NCBI RefSeq assembly: GCF_003710985.1 | Contig: NZ_RHHT01000011.1 | Location: 62,001 to 126,000 of the forward strand | DNA from: Brevibacillus panacihumi | GTDB lineage: Bacteria > Bacillota > Bacilli > Brevibacillales > Brevibacillaceae | Length of the DNA stretch: 64,000 nucleotides | Reading direction: 5' to 3' | Shown: positions 35,766 through 44,172 of the stretch, piece after piece | Layout: every line of letters starts with the position of its first letter | How positions within the stretch are numbered: position 1 is the stretch's first letter | Position numbers and translations under genes: made by a program | Notes under the pieces: model-generated | Database searches by the model: none | Told to the model about the DNA's origin: nothing | The model's input: only the letters and a program-made list of their open reading frames with translations

Positions 35766-37124
35766 ATGAATTTTTCGCCTTGGACAATCGTTACGGACTT
35801 AGGTGTTATGTCGATTTTGTTCTTGATAGGGGTGATTCTAAGGGCAAAAGTAAAGGTGGTACAGGAGCTGTTCCTGCCTGCCGGTCTCATTGCCGGAATA
35901 CTCGGTCTCACTTTCGGTCCGAACGGCCTTGAACTCTTGCCGTTTTCCAGTTTGATCGGAACCTATCCAAGCATTCTGATCGCCTTCGTATTTGCATCCT
36001 TGCCGTTCAGTTCTGAAAAGGTGCCCTTCAGATCCGTCACCAGACGGGTAGGGAAAATGTGGGGGTATTCCCAAGCGCTCATGCTCATGCAGTGGGGCGG
36101 CGGCATGCTGTTTGGCCTCTTGATACTCAATTTGTTCTGGGGCGATTTGCACACCGGATTTGGCTTGATGCTGGCAAGCGGCTTTGCAGGGGGGCACGGT
36201 ACTGCTGCTGCGATCGGGCAGGCTTTTGACGGTCTTGGTTGGGATGAAGCGGCTTCTCTCGCCATGACATCCGCTACGGTCGGGATTGTAAGCGCTATCG
36301 TGGGCGGACTGATTCTCATTAAATGGGGAACGAGAAACGGGCATACGGGGTTTATAACCGACTTTTCGCAGCTTCCCAAGGAGCTGAAGACGGGACTTGT
36401 CCCGGAGGAAAATCGCCAATCTGTCGGGGAAGGAACAGTCTCCTCGATTTCCATAGACCCGCTCGCGTTTCATGTGACTTTGGTAGGGCTGACGGCAGCA
36501 GCGGGCTATTACTTGAGCACGTTGGGTTCGCAATGGTTCCCTCAGCTGAGCATTCCTGCATTTTGCTGTGCCTTTCTCGCCGCCTTGCTCTGCATGAAGA
36601 TCATGGAGTGGACCAAATCGGACCGCTATGTCGACAAAAAAATGGTGAATCGCGTCAGTGGAAGTGCTACTGATATCCTGGTGGCTTTTGGCGTCGCATC
36701 CATCAAGCTGCCCGTTGTCTTGAAGTACGCTGCCCCATTGACCTTGCTGTTTATTTTTGGGCTTTTGTACTGCTTTTTCTTCTTCAAGGTGCTGGGCCCT
36801 CGCTATTTCAAGGAATACTGGTTTGAACGCTGCATCTTTTCCTGGGGATGGGCGACAGGAACGACTGCGATGTCCATCGCACTGTTGCGCATCGTCGACC
36901 CGGATCTGAAAAGCAAGACGCTCGACGATTTTGCCCTCGCCTATATTCCGATGGCTCCGGTAGAGATTGCTGTCGTTACGCTGTCACCGCTGTTGATCAT
37001 CAATGGTCAGCACTGGCTGTTTACCAGCATCACGATTCTGGTCGGTATTGCGCTGCTGGTTGTGACCAACATGAATCGTTTCCATCGCCAAACAGGACGT
37101 TTGGGAACGGAGAAAAATTTCTAA
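35766..37124 (+). CDS. Sodium/glutamate symporter-like (GltS family) membrane protein
   Basis: This 452-residue protein has about 11-12 membrane helices and resembles the sodium:glutamate symporter GltS. ATG 35766 is chosen because AAGGAGG lies 6-12 bases upstream and the sigma-54 promoter would exclude the longer alternative from 35625. Gly-rich motifs GFAGGHGTAAAIGQAF and GWATGTTAMSIALLRI correspond to the two repeated pore regions of the family. It is expressed under sigma-54 control with the next gene. The substrate is probably an amino acid or other carboxylate (inference). Confidence 0.87.
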   Translation: MNFSPWTIVTDLGVMSILFLIGVILRAKVKVVQELFLPAGLIAGILGLTFGPNGLELLPFSSLIGTYPSILIAFVFASLPFSSEKVPFRSVTRRVGKMWGYSQALMLMQWGGGMLFGLLILNLFWGDLHTGFGLMLASGFAGGHGTAAAIGQAFDGLGWDEAASLAMTSATVGIVSAIVGGLILIKWGTRNGHTGFITDFSQLPKELKTGLVPEENRQSVGEGTVSSISIDPLAFHVTLVGLTAAAGYYLSTLGSQWFPQLSIPAFCCAFLAALLCMKIMEWTKSDRYVDKKMVNRVSGSATDILVAFGVASIKLPVVLKYAAPLTLLFIFGLLYCFFFFKVLGPRYFKEYWFERCIFSWGWATGTTAMSIALLRIVDPDLKSKTLDDFALAYIPMAPVEIAVVTLSPLLIINGQHWLFTSITILVGIALLVVTNMNRFHRQTGRLGTEKNF

Positions 37125-37151
37125 ATCAGATAAATCAGGGAGGGATTGAGC

Positions 37152-38276
37152 ATGTCTGATACACGGATCGATTTTTTGTACTTGTCCGAACCGGATGTCA
37201 TCCAGGCCGGGGTATTGAATATGGAAAAATGCGTGGAGACCATCGAGAAGACATTTGTCTTGCTGGGGAAAGGCGACTATCTGATGGGAGGTCCGCGGGA
37301 GAATGAGCATGGCATCATGCTCTGGTTTCCTGAGGAACAGCGCACGCCGAGGATGCCGGTAGCGGGTCCTGATCGCCGCTTCATGTCGATGATCGCCTAT
37401 GTAGGAGGAGAATTCCACGTCTGCGGAGACAAGTGGTACGGCTCCAATATAGAAAATACGAAGCGGGGCTTTCCTCGATCCATCCTGATGGTTACGCTGA
37501 ATGATCCGGACACAGGGCAGCCGCTTGCCTATATGTCGGGCAATCTGATCAGCGCGATGCGAACAGGCGCGGTTCCCGGGGTTGCGGCGAAATACCTCGC
37601 GAGAAGCGGTTCAGAGGTGGCGGGCATTCTGGGGGCTGGGGTGATCAGCAGAGCGTGTCTGAAAGCTATTGCCGAAACGCAGAAGCAGCTAAAGGAAGTA
37701 AGAGTCTATGACTTGTTTTTGGAAAAAGCAGAGGCGTTTGCAAACGAGATGAGCGAACAACTCAACCTGAATGTAATTGCTGTCAGCAGTATGGAGGAGG
37801 CCGTCGCTCCCGCTGACATAATCAGTGTGGCTACTTCTGGTCACACGAAAGTGAAAATTGAAAAAGACTGGCTGAAGCCCGGATGTCTAGTAACGTTGAC
37901 AGGGACGGCTGATCTGGATGATTCGACCTATTTGGAAAGCAAAATCGTGGCAGATAACTGGAAAATGCACCAGTCATGGATGAATGATGCCAAGGAACAC
38001 CCCAAAGGCATGGCTAGCATTACGGAATGGACCCCTACCGGACAGCTGCTGCAATTAATTGACCAAGGCAGAGCGAAGCATCAAGATATCCTGAATCTCG
38101 GGGACATCGTATTGGGCAACGTACAAGGCAGAACGGATGATGCAGAGCGGATCTTGTTCGTTACAGGGGGCATGCCGATCTATGATGTCGCTTGGGGGTA
38201 TGCCGTCTATCGGGAAGCCTTGGCGAAAGGGATTGGTCAAAAGCTGAATTTGTGGGAACGTGCCCACTGGTCTTAA
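37152..38276 (+). CDS. Ornithine cyclodeaminase/mu-crystallin family protein
   Basis: This 374-residue NAD(P)-dependent protein is of the ornithine cyclodeaminase/mu-crystallin family. ATG 37152 is 8 bases after GGGAGGG; a TTG at 37146 is in frame. The nucleotide-binding loop is GILGAGVISRACLKAI near residue 159. SGNLISAMRTGAVPGVAAKYL precedes it, as in the family. The protein is longer than the 330-350-residue classical enzymes. Such longer members have been annotated as tyramine oxidase subunit B, but I cannot verify that role. It forms a sigma-54-dependent operon with the carrier. Confidence 0.85.
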   Translation: MSDTRIDFLYLSEPDVIQAGVLNMEKCVETIEKTFVLLGKGDYLMGGPRENEHGIMLWFPEEQRTPRMPVAGPDRRFMSMIAYVGGEFHVCGDKWYGSNIENTKRGFPRSILMVTLNDPDTGQPLAYMSGNLISAMRTGAVPGVAAKYLARSGSEVAGILGAGVISRACLKAIAETQKQLKEVRVYDLFLEKAEAFANEMSEQLNLNVIAVSSMEEAVAPADIISVATSGHTKVKIEKDWLKPGCLVTLTGTADLDDSTYLESKIVADNWKMHQSWMNDAKEHPKGMASITEWTPTGQLLQLIDQGRAKHQDILNLGDIVLGNVQGRTDDAERILFVTGGMPIYDVAWGYAVYREALAKGIGQKLNLWERAHWS

Positions 38277-38295
38277 CCACGATAGATCGTTAAAT

Positions 38296-38337
38296 CCTCG
38301 ATGGAGTCGCAAGAGGCGGCGAAGTCGAGGTTTTTTT
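38296..38337 (+). terminator. Terminator of the sigma-54 operon
   Basis: Outer arms CCTCGA (38296-38301) and TCGAGG (38325-38330) with further internal pairing, then seven T residues. Confidence 0.75.
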
Positions 38338-38369
38338 GTGGAGAAAAACGTTTCTGGCAAGCTGGCAAA

Positions 38370-38398
38370 TTGTAAAAAAAGGAATTAGAATTTATAAT
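38370..38398 (+). promoter_or_regulatory. Sigma-A promoter of the first DUF3870 gene
   Basis: -35 TTGTAA (38370-38375), a 17-base spacer and a perfect -10 TATAAT (38393-38398). A 7-bp leader hairpin, GGACTTT (38412-38418) with AAGGTCC (38422-38428), follows. Confidence 0.75.
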
Positions 38399-38460
38399 AC
38401 AAATTCAACCAGGACTTTCTTAAGGTCCAAAAGACTACTTGTGTAAGGGTGGATCGATCG

Positions 38461-38793
38461 ATGAATTGGGGATCAAATACAAAAAATGTTTTGGTCGCAG
38501 GATTTGCACAACTTCCGAAGGGGACGACCTTGTATGAAATTCAGAAAGTCGTCGGTTGTGTACTGGTGATCGATAGGGATACGAAGATCATCGTGGATGC
38601 GTCCTTTACCTTCGTTATGGGAGTGACCAATGATTTTATTTCGTCCATGGTCAGGGGAAAGTCTGTTGAAAACGGGATACAAGAGATTGTGCAAGACATC
38701 GAGGAACGTTTTCTGGTGCCGCCGCAAAGAGCCATTATTCAAGCGCTGCGAGCTGCTTATGAACGATACTGCGATATGCACGAAATTAATTGA
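38461..38793 (+). CDS. DUF3870-like small protein, copy 1
   Basis: This 110-residue soluble protein is clearly paralogous to the one at 43706-44023. Shared blocks are AGFAQLPKGT/AGFAEFPKDT, VVGCVLVIDRDT/MIGCVMIVDKET, the SFTFVM stretch and the AYERYC/AYDRYC end. It fits the DUF3870 family as I recall it. The invariant Cys in GCV and the C-terminal Tyr-Cys are notable. It has its own promoter and precedes the importer operon. Function unknown. Confidence 0.8.
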   Translation: MNWGSNTKNVLVAGFAQLPKGTTLYEIQKVVGCVLVIDRDTKIIVDASFTFVMGVTNDFISSMVRGKSVENGIQEIVQDIEERFLVPPQRAIIQALRAAYERYCDMHEIN

Positions 38794-38812
38794 AAATAGA
38801 TACTTTTACAAA

Positions 38813-38849
38813 TATAAGCGTTTACATTTTTGTCACAGCTTGCTAAAAT
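38813..38849 (+). promoter_or_regulatory. Importer operon promoter overlapped by a cre-like site
   Basis: -35 TTTACA (38821-38826), a 17-base spacer and -10 TAAAAT (38844-38849). TATAAGCGTTTACA (38813-38826) matches the CcpA cre consensus TGWAARCGYTWNCW at 13 of 14 positions and covers the -35. Binding there would block the promoter, implying carbon catabolite repression. Confidence 0.75.
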
Positions 38850-38936
38850 ACCAGCAAGAGAAAAAAACAATGCGAAAGCACTGGCTTATCTACGGGGAAT
38901 CGGCCTGAAAACCTGTTCCTAGCAAGTGGATAAAAC

Positions 38937-39011
38937 ACCAGTAGAAATCAAAAGCGAAGGAGCACCGCAATCTGGGCTCCATATTCGCTTTCGATTGCTG
39001 CTGGTTTTTTT
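38937..39011 (+). terminator. Leader terminator/attenuator before the importer genes
   Basis: A long stem with outer arms ACCAG (38937-38941) and CTGGT (39001-39005), middle arms AAAGCGAA/TTCGCTTT and inner arms GGAGC/GCTCC, followed by seven T residues (39005-39011). It lies downstream of the promoter at 38821 and only 27 bases before the substrate-binding protein start. Upstream CCAGCA (38851-38856) can pair with TGCTGG (38999-39004) of the 3' arm as a possible antiterminator. Confidence 0.7.
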
Positions 39012-39037
39012 ATTGTCAAAAACAAAGGGGGATTCGC

Positions 39038-40225
39038 ATGAAGCTTCGCAAAAGGTTGGGAATATGGCTGAGTCTAGCACTTGTCGCCAGCTTAATGGGA
39101 TGCGGCAGCTCGACGGTAAAGACAGAGGGGGGAGCAGCGGGAGCAACGTATAAGATTGGGGTGGATCTGGAGTTGACCGGGGGCTCATCCGTCTGGGGTG
39201 TCCCGCAAAAGAATGCAATCGAGATGCTCGTAAAGGAGATAAACGAAAAAGGCGGCATCAACGGCGTACCGATCGAGCTCGTCGTCTACGACAACGAATC
39301 CAGTGAGACACAGGCATTGATCGTCGCAAAGAAAATGGTGGAGCAGGATCAGGTATTGGCCATTATAGGGGGCGGTACAACTCCCACGACCATGCCCATC
39401 GTACCGTACGTAACCCAGCAGCAGGTACCGCTCGTATCCGTCGGGTCTGGTGATGGGATTACAAGTCCGGTGAACGAACGGGAGTGGATTTTTAAAACGC
39501 CAAGCAACAACCAGGACATTGCAAAAAGCATCGTGTCTTTCCTGAAGCAAAAAGGAAAAACGTCGGTCGCATTCCTGTCTATGAACAATGCGTATGGAGA
39601 AAGCGGCAGACAAGCCTTCGAAGCACTAGCGAAGGAAGAGGGCATCGCGATCATCGCCGCCGAAAAATTCGGCGCAGGTGACAAGGACATGAAGCCCCAA
39701 CTGACCAACATCAAAGCCAAAAATCCAGATGCCATCATCGTGTGGGCCATTCCGCCATCTGCTTCCATCGTGAATCGCAATTTTTGGGAGTTGAAAATGG
39801 ATCAAATGTTGATCTACAGCGCAGGTGCCGGTGCCAATGCCTTTATCGATCTGGCGGGGAAAGAAGCAGCAGAGGGAACCTATATCGCCTCCGGGAAGGT
39901 ATGGGTGGCCGATCAGCTCGAAAGCAGCGATCCGCAACAAGCGTTGTTGACCAAATACGTCAAGGATTATGAGAGCAGCTTCCAAACAGGTGTGAGTCCA
40001 ATCGACGGAATGGCATACGATGCCGCACTGCTCGTGACCAAAGCAATCGAGATGTCCGGAGAACATGTAACACGCCAATCCATCCGTGACAATCTCGAAA
40101 AGATTCAAGGGTTAGTAGGGGCTACTGGAATCTTCAACATGAGCCCGAATGATCATACAGGTCTGAAACCGGAGGATGTCATCATCCTGCAGGTTCAAAA
40201 TGGCAAATGGGTGATCGCGAAATAG
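39038..40225 (+). CDS. Branched-chain-type amino acid ABC transporter binding lipoprotein
   Basis: This 395-residue LivJ-type (family 4, receptor-family) binding protein has a lipoprotein signal with lipobox SLMGC, lipidated C22. The start of the mature fold, YKIGVDLELTGGSSVWG, and ALIVAKKMVEQDQVLAIIGG are typical. SMNNAYGESGRQAFEAL marks the second lobe. It heads an operon of binding protein, two permeases and a fused ATPase, probably expressed through the leader terminator. The ligand could be branched-chain amino acids, aromatic acids or related carboxylates; sequence does not decide. Confidence 0.92.
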   Translation: MKLRKRLGIWLSLALVASLMGCGSSTVKTEGGAAGATYKIGVDLELTGGSSVWGVPQKNAIEMLVKEINEKGGINGVPIELVVYDNESSETQALIVAKKMVEQDQVLAIIGGGTTPTTMPIVPYVTQQQVPLVSVGSGDGITSPVNEREWIFKTPSNNQDIAKSIVSFLKQKGKTSVAFLSMNNAYGESGRQAFEALAKEEGIAIIAAEKFGAGDKDMKPQLTNIKAKNPDAIIVWAIPPSASIVNRNFWELKMDQMLIYSAGAGANAFIDLAGKEAAEGTYIASGKVWVADQLESSDPQQALLTKYVKDYESSFQTGVSPIDGMAYDAALLVTKAIEMSGEHVTRQSIRDNLEKIQGLVGATGIFNMSPNDHTGLKPEDVIILQVQNGKWVIAK

Positions 40226-40236
40226 GAGGATCGAGA

Positions 40237-41115
40237 ATGTCTGGAGCGGACTTGATTCAATTAATCGTATCGGGGCTTACCGTGGGCGGAATCTACGCGC
40301 TGATCTCTGTCGGTTTCGTCACGATCTACAACGTAAACGGAGTGATCAATTTCGCCCAAGGAGAATTTGTCATGGTGGGGGCGATGAGCGCTGCAACGCT
40401 CGTGTCGGCGGGATGCCCGCTTTGGCTTGCTTGCATCGTTGCGATATTGGTAGCAGCGGCTGTAGGGGCAATCATCCAAAAAATCGCTTTGCATCCGGCG
40501 CGATTCAGCAGCGAAGTGGTGTTGATCATCATTACGATCGGTATCTCTACCGCTCTGCGGGGGATCTCCCAGATCACTTTCGGCAGCAACCCATTGACTT
40601 TGCCGGCTTTTCTCTCGGGCGAGCCTGTCCACTTGCTGGGAGCCTACGTCCCGCGACAAGATTTTTTTATCGCCGGCATCACGCTGGTCAGCATGGTCCT
40701 TCTCTACTTGTTCTTTGAAAAAACGATGACGGGTTCCGCACTGCGTGCCTGCATGATGAATCGCGAAGTAAGCCGGTTAATGGGAATTTCTCCGAATCGC
40801 ATGGCCCTACTGGCATTTGGCCTCGGAGCTGCTTTAGCAGGAATCGTGGGAGTGGCCATTGCGCCTGTATCATTGGCTACCTATGACATGGGCATGATGA
40901 TCGGACTCAAAGGCTTTGTCGCGGCGACCATCGGCGGCCTGGTCAACATTCCCGGAGCGGTGATCGGCGGATTGCTGCTCGGGCTGGCTGAATCCTTGGG
41001 GGCAGGCTTGATTTCCTCCGGATACAAGGATGCGATCGCGTTCTTGATCTTGCTCCTGGTTCTCGTCTTCCGCCCGCAGGGAATTGTCGGAGCCAAAAGT
41101 GGAAAACGGGTGTAA
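40237..41115 (+). CDS. Branched-chain-type ABC transporter permease (LivH-like)
   Basis: This 292-residue permease has about eight membrane helices. ATG 40237 follows AGGAGGAT closely; an upstream start at 40207 would overlap the binding-protein gene. The N-terminal LIVSGLTVGGIYALISVGF, the NGVINFAQGEFVMVGAM motif and the C-terminal GGLVNIPGAVIGGLLLGLAE are LivH hallmarks. The MNREVSRLMGISPNRM cytoplasmic loop contacts the ATPase. Confidence 0.93.
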   Translation: MSGADLIQLIVSGLTVGGIYALISVGFVTIYNVNGVINFAQGEFVMVGAMSAATLVSAGCPLWLACIVAILVAAAVGAIIQKIALHPARFSSEVVLIIITIGISTALRGISQITFGSNPLTLPAFLSGEPVHLLGAYVPRQDFFIAGITLVSMVLLYLFFEKTMTGSALRACMMNREVSRLMGISPNRMALLAFGLGAALAGIVGVAIAPVSLATYDMGMMIGLKGFVAATIGGLVNIPGAVIGGLLLGLAESLGAGLISSGYKDAIAFLILLLVLVFRPQGIVGAKSGKRV

Positions 41116-41130
41116 GGGGGAGAGTCCTAC

Positions 41131-42144
41131 GTGGAACGAATCGTGCAAGTTTACAAACCTGCAGCAATCGGAGTGAAAAGATGGGGATTGCTGCTCCTGG
41201 GTATCATCGTTGCGGCAACCTTGCCTCTGATGGTCAACTCGTACCTGACCAGTGTGCTAGTGATCATTGGAATTTATTGCATCACGACTGTCGGCGTCAG
41301 TCTGTTGATGGGCTTCGCCGGATTGGTCTCCCTGGCTCAAGCTGCATTTTGGGGAGTGGGGGCCTATGCCACGGGCGTCATGGCCGTTTCATTCGGGATC
41401 AGTCCCTGGCTGGGAATTGTTCTGGGGATGCTCCTTTCAGGCTTGCTTGCGTACGGACTGGGCTGGATCACGCGAAATCTGAATGGGCACTATTTTTCCC
41501 TCGCCACACTAGGCTTCGGAATTGTACTGAATATCGTCCTGATTGAGGAGAGCGAATGGACGGGAGGATCCTCCGGCCTGTCGGGGATACCCGGGCTTTC
41601 ATTTGGTTCGATGTCCCTTTCCGGTGATACGGCATGGTATTACTTCGTCTGGGCAATCGCCCTGTTAGGCCTGTTTTTGTGCAGGAATCTCGTCCATTCC
41701 GGCTGGGGCCGAAATCTGCGTTCCATGCATGCCAGCCAGGCAGCATCGGAATCGATGGGGATCCATACAGGACGGTATCGGCTGCAAGCATTTGTGATCA
41801 GCGCTCTTTTCGCAGGTCTGAGCGGCGGGTTGTACGCCTGCTACATGAGCTTTATCAGTCCAGCCGTCTTTAACTTTGACATGTCGATCAAATTCGTCAT
41901 TATGGCGGTCTTGGGCGGACTGGTCTCGATCTGGGGCTCTTTGGTTGGAGTCGTCGTCGTTACGCTGCTGGTAGAGGCGCTGCGGCAATACGTGCCGCTG
42001 CTGCTGCAGGATTCCAGTTCTGGCGGAGCGATTGAGGTGATTTTTTTCGGCGGGCTGCTGGTAGCCATCATGGTCTATTTGCCGAATGGAATCATGGGAA
42101 TGTTTCATAAAAGAAAGTCGAACGTGCAGGTGAATGCGAAATGA
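41131..42144 (+). CDS. Branched-chain-type ABC transporter permease (LivM-like)
   Basis: This 337-residue permease pairs with the LivH-like protein. GTG 41131 lies 8 bases after AGGGGGAG. LivM motifs are LLMGFAGLVSLAQAAFWGVGAY, the LGFGIVLNIVLI segment, RSMHASQAASESMGIHTGRYRL as coupling loop, and LGGLVSIWGSLVGVVVVTLL. It overlaps the ATPase gene by 4 bases. Confidence 0.92.
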   Translation: MERIVQVYKPAAIGVKRWGLLLLGIIVAATLPLMVNSYLTSVLVIIGIYCITTVGVSLLMGFAGLVSLAQAAFWGVGAYATGVMAVSFGISPWLGIVLGMLLSGLLAYGLGWITRNLNGHYFSLATLGFGIVLNIVLIEESEWTGGSSGLSGIPGLSFGSMSLSGDTAWYYFVWAIALLGLFLCRNLVHSGWGRNLRSMHASQAASESMGIHTGRYRLQAFVISALFAGLSGGLYACYMSFISPAVFNFDMSIKFVIMAVLGGLVSIWGSLVGVVVVTLLVEALRQYVPLLLQDSSSGGAIEVIFFGGLLVAIMVYLPNGIMGMFHKRKSNVQVNAK

Positions 42145-43685
42145 CGGAGGCTTTATTGGAATTTCAAGACGTCACCAAGAGCTTTGGCGGAGTCATCGCT
42201 GTCAACAACAATACGTTTCAAGTGGAAAAAGGCAAGGTCGTTGCGCTGATCGGTCCCAATGGGGCAGGCAAAACATCTACCTTCAACTGCATTACCGGGA
42301 TGTACACGCCAGATGCGGGAGAGGTCCGGTACAACGGTGAGAGGATCAACCATCTCAAACCGCATAAGATCGCCGAGCTGGGCATCGCAAGAACCTTTCA
42401 AAACCTGCAAATATTCACCAATCTGAGTGTGCTGGAGAATATCATGGTGGCAGCAAAGGAGACGAGAAAGCCCAACGTCTTGTCCTCGATGCTTCGCCTG
42501 CCCGGGATCAGAGCGGACGAGGAACAGGCTCAAAAGCTGGCGCTCGACATGCTGGAGCTGGTCGGTTTGACGGATCGGGCGGAGGTTTTGGCCAATGATC
42601 TGTCCTTCGGGGAACAGCGTCTGCTCGAGGTGGCGCGTGCTCTGGCCCTCCGACCGAAGCTGCTTTTGCTGGATGAACCGCTGTCTGGCTTGAGCCGGGA
42701 GGAAGTCAAAGGGATGGTCGCACTGATTCAGAAGCTGAAGAAGGACGGCCTGACCATCTTCCTCATCGAGCATGATCTGTCGACGGTGATGGAGATTTCC
42801 GACCATATCATCGTTCTTGATTTTGGCAGCAAAATTGCGGAGGGCAAACCTGACGAAGTGCGCAGCAATGAACGTGTCATCGAAGCCTATCTGGGACGAG
42901 ACGTCAAAAAGCAATACGAAGCTCCCGAAAGCATGCGGGAGGACCGCGAGCCGATCTTGACGTTGAAAGATGTCCATACCTACCGCTCCACGATTCACGC
43001 CCTCAAAGGCGTTGATTTGCAGATTGACAAGGGTTCCCTCGTCGCAGTCATCGGGGCCAACGGAGCCGGAAAATCTACGCTGCTCGGTACAATCGCTGGT
43101 CAATACAGCCCCAAACAAGGGACGATATACTTCGAGAACAAGGCGATGGAAAAGCTGCCGGCAGAAAGCGTCTCGCGGATGGGAATCAATCTGGTGCCGG
43201 AGCGAAGGGGCATGTTTGCCGAACTGACTGTCGAAGAGAGCATTCGTCTGGGAGCATATCCGCGACTTGACTCCTGGATGATTCCTGCAAAAGAGAAGCG
43301 CAGGATCGAGGAAGAGATGGAGCAGATGTATCAGTTGTTCCCCAGGCTGAAGGAAAGGCGCAAACAACTGGCAGGCACGCTGAGCGGAGGAGAGCAGCAA
43401 ATGCTGGCTATCGTTCGCGGGCTGATGGCACATCCCAGGGTGCTTCTGCTTGACGAACCCTCGCTTGGCTTGGCGCCGTTGATCGTGGAGGAAATCTTCG
43501 ACCGTCTCTATCAGCTAAAGCAGTCCGACATGACGATTATCCTCGTCGAGCAAAACGCCAAAGCCGCGTTGCAAATCGCCGATTACGCCTATGTCCTGGA
43601 AAATGGTCGAATCAAGCTGGAAGGGCTCCCGCAACACTTATTGCAGGATTCGCGCATTCGGGACGCTTACCTGAGCAGTCACTAG
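42141..43685 (+). CDS. Fused LivG-LivF ABC transporter ATPase
   Basis: This 514-residue protein carries two complete ATPase domains that are normally separate. The first (about 1-255, LivG type) has Walker A GPNGAGKT, signature LSFGEQ and Walker B LLLLDEPLSG. The second (about 270-514, LivF type) has Walker A GANGAGKS near residue 304, signature LSGGEQ near 414 and Walker B VLLLDEPSLGLAP. The order matches the livG-livF gene order. The linker is short (about residues 252-270). No frameshift is visible. The fusion fixes a heterodimeric ATPase at 1:1. Confidence 0.93.
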   Translation: MTEALLEFQDVTKSFGGVIAVNNNTFQVEKGKVVALIGPNGAGKTSTFNCITGMYTPDAGEVRYNGERINHLKPHKIAELGIARTFQNLQIFTNLSVLENIMVAAKETRKPNVLSSMLRLPGIRADEEQAQKLALDMLELVGLTDRAEVLANDLSFGEQRLLEVARALALRPKLLLLDEPLSGLSREEVKGMVALIQKLKKDGLTIFLIEHDLSTVMEISDHIIVLDFGSKIAEGKPDEVRSNERVIEAYLGRDVKKQYEAPESMREDREPILTLKDVHTYRSTIHALKGVDLQIDKGSLVAVIGANGAGKSTLLGTIAGQYSPKQGTIYFENKAMEKLPAESVSRMGINLVPERRGMFAELTVEESIRLGAYPRLDSWMIPAKEKRRIEEEMEQMYQLFPRLKERRKQLAGTLSGGEQQMLAIVRGLMAHPRVLLLDEPSLGLAPLIVEEIFDRLYQLKQSDMTIILVEQNAKAALQIADYAYVLENGRIKLEGLPQHLLQDSRIRDAYLSSH

Positions 43686-43705
43686 TGTGAGGAGGTGAGA
43701 GAGAA

Positions 43706-44023
43706 GTGAATAGGTGCAGCAGCCTGGTCATGACAGCAGGATTTGCCGAGTTTCCCAAGGATACGTCTTTGCACGAGGTGTACCGCATGATCGGCTGTGT
43801 GATGATTGTCGACAAGGAGACAGAGACGATCCACGATATTTCCTTTACCTTTGTCATGGAGCTGTCCAATCAATTCCTCGCGAATCTGCTTCGCGGAGTT
43901 AGTCTGCGAAATGGATTGGATGAGGTGAGGCAGCGGCTGAAAGAGTCCATCAAAGTACCCGGCGTAGGAGCGATCCAGTATGCGATCCAGCAAGCCTATG
44001 ACCGCTATTGCGAACTGAAATAA
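43706..44023 (+). CDS. DUF3870-like small protein, copy 2
   Basis: This 105-residue paralogue of the 38.5-kb gene starts at GTG 43706, 6 bases after GGAGGTGAGA. It keeps AGFAEFPKDT, MIGCVMIVDKET, SFTFVMELSN and the YDRYCELK end. It is the last gene of the importer operon, 20 bases after the fused ATPase, so it is co-transcribed. Its function is probably linked to the imported compound (inference). Confidence 0.8.
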   Translation: MNRCSSLVMTAGFAEFPKDTSLHEVYRMIGCVMIVDKETETIHDISFTFVMELSNQFLANLLRGVSLRNGLDEVRQRLKESIKVPGVGAIQYAIQQAYDRYCELK

Positions 44024-44085
44024 GCGTACATGCTGAGTTATCCATGGGGGAAAAGCAAACCTTTTCTTCAAGTAGTGGATTTCCG

Positions 44086-44139
44086 CCAGCACATCAAAAC
44101 AGGACGAGAGGTCTTTTTTGGTGTGCTGGTTTGTTTTTT
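44086..44139 (+). terminator. Terminator of the importer operon
   Basis: Arms beginning CCAGCACA (44086-44093) and ending TGTGCTGG (44122-44129), extended by A/T pairs, then TTGTTTTTT to 44139. Confidence 0.8.
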
Positions 44140-44172
44140 CTACAATCACAATGAACTGAGGAGGAACCATTT

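Noticed and set aside
38850-39011. Possible T-box leader, because GGAGCACCGC resembles the T-box core
   Set aside because: The leader is too short, the specifier stem is absent and the motif sits inside the terminator stem in the wrong context.
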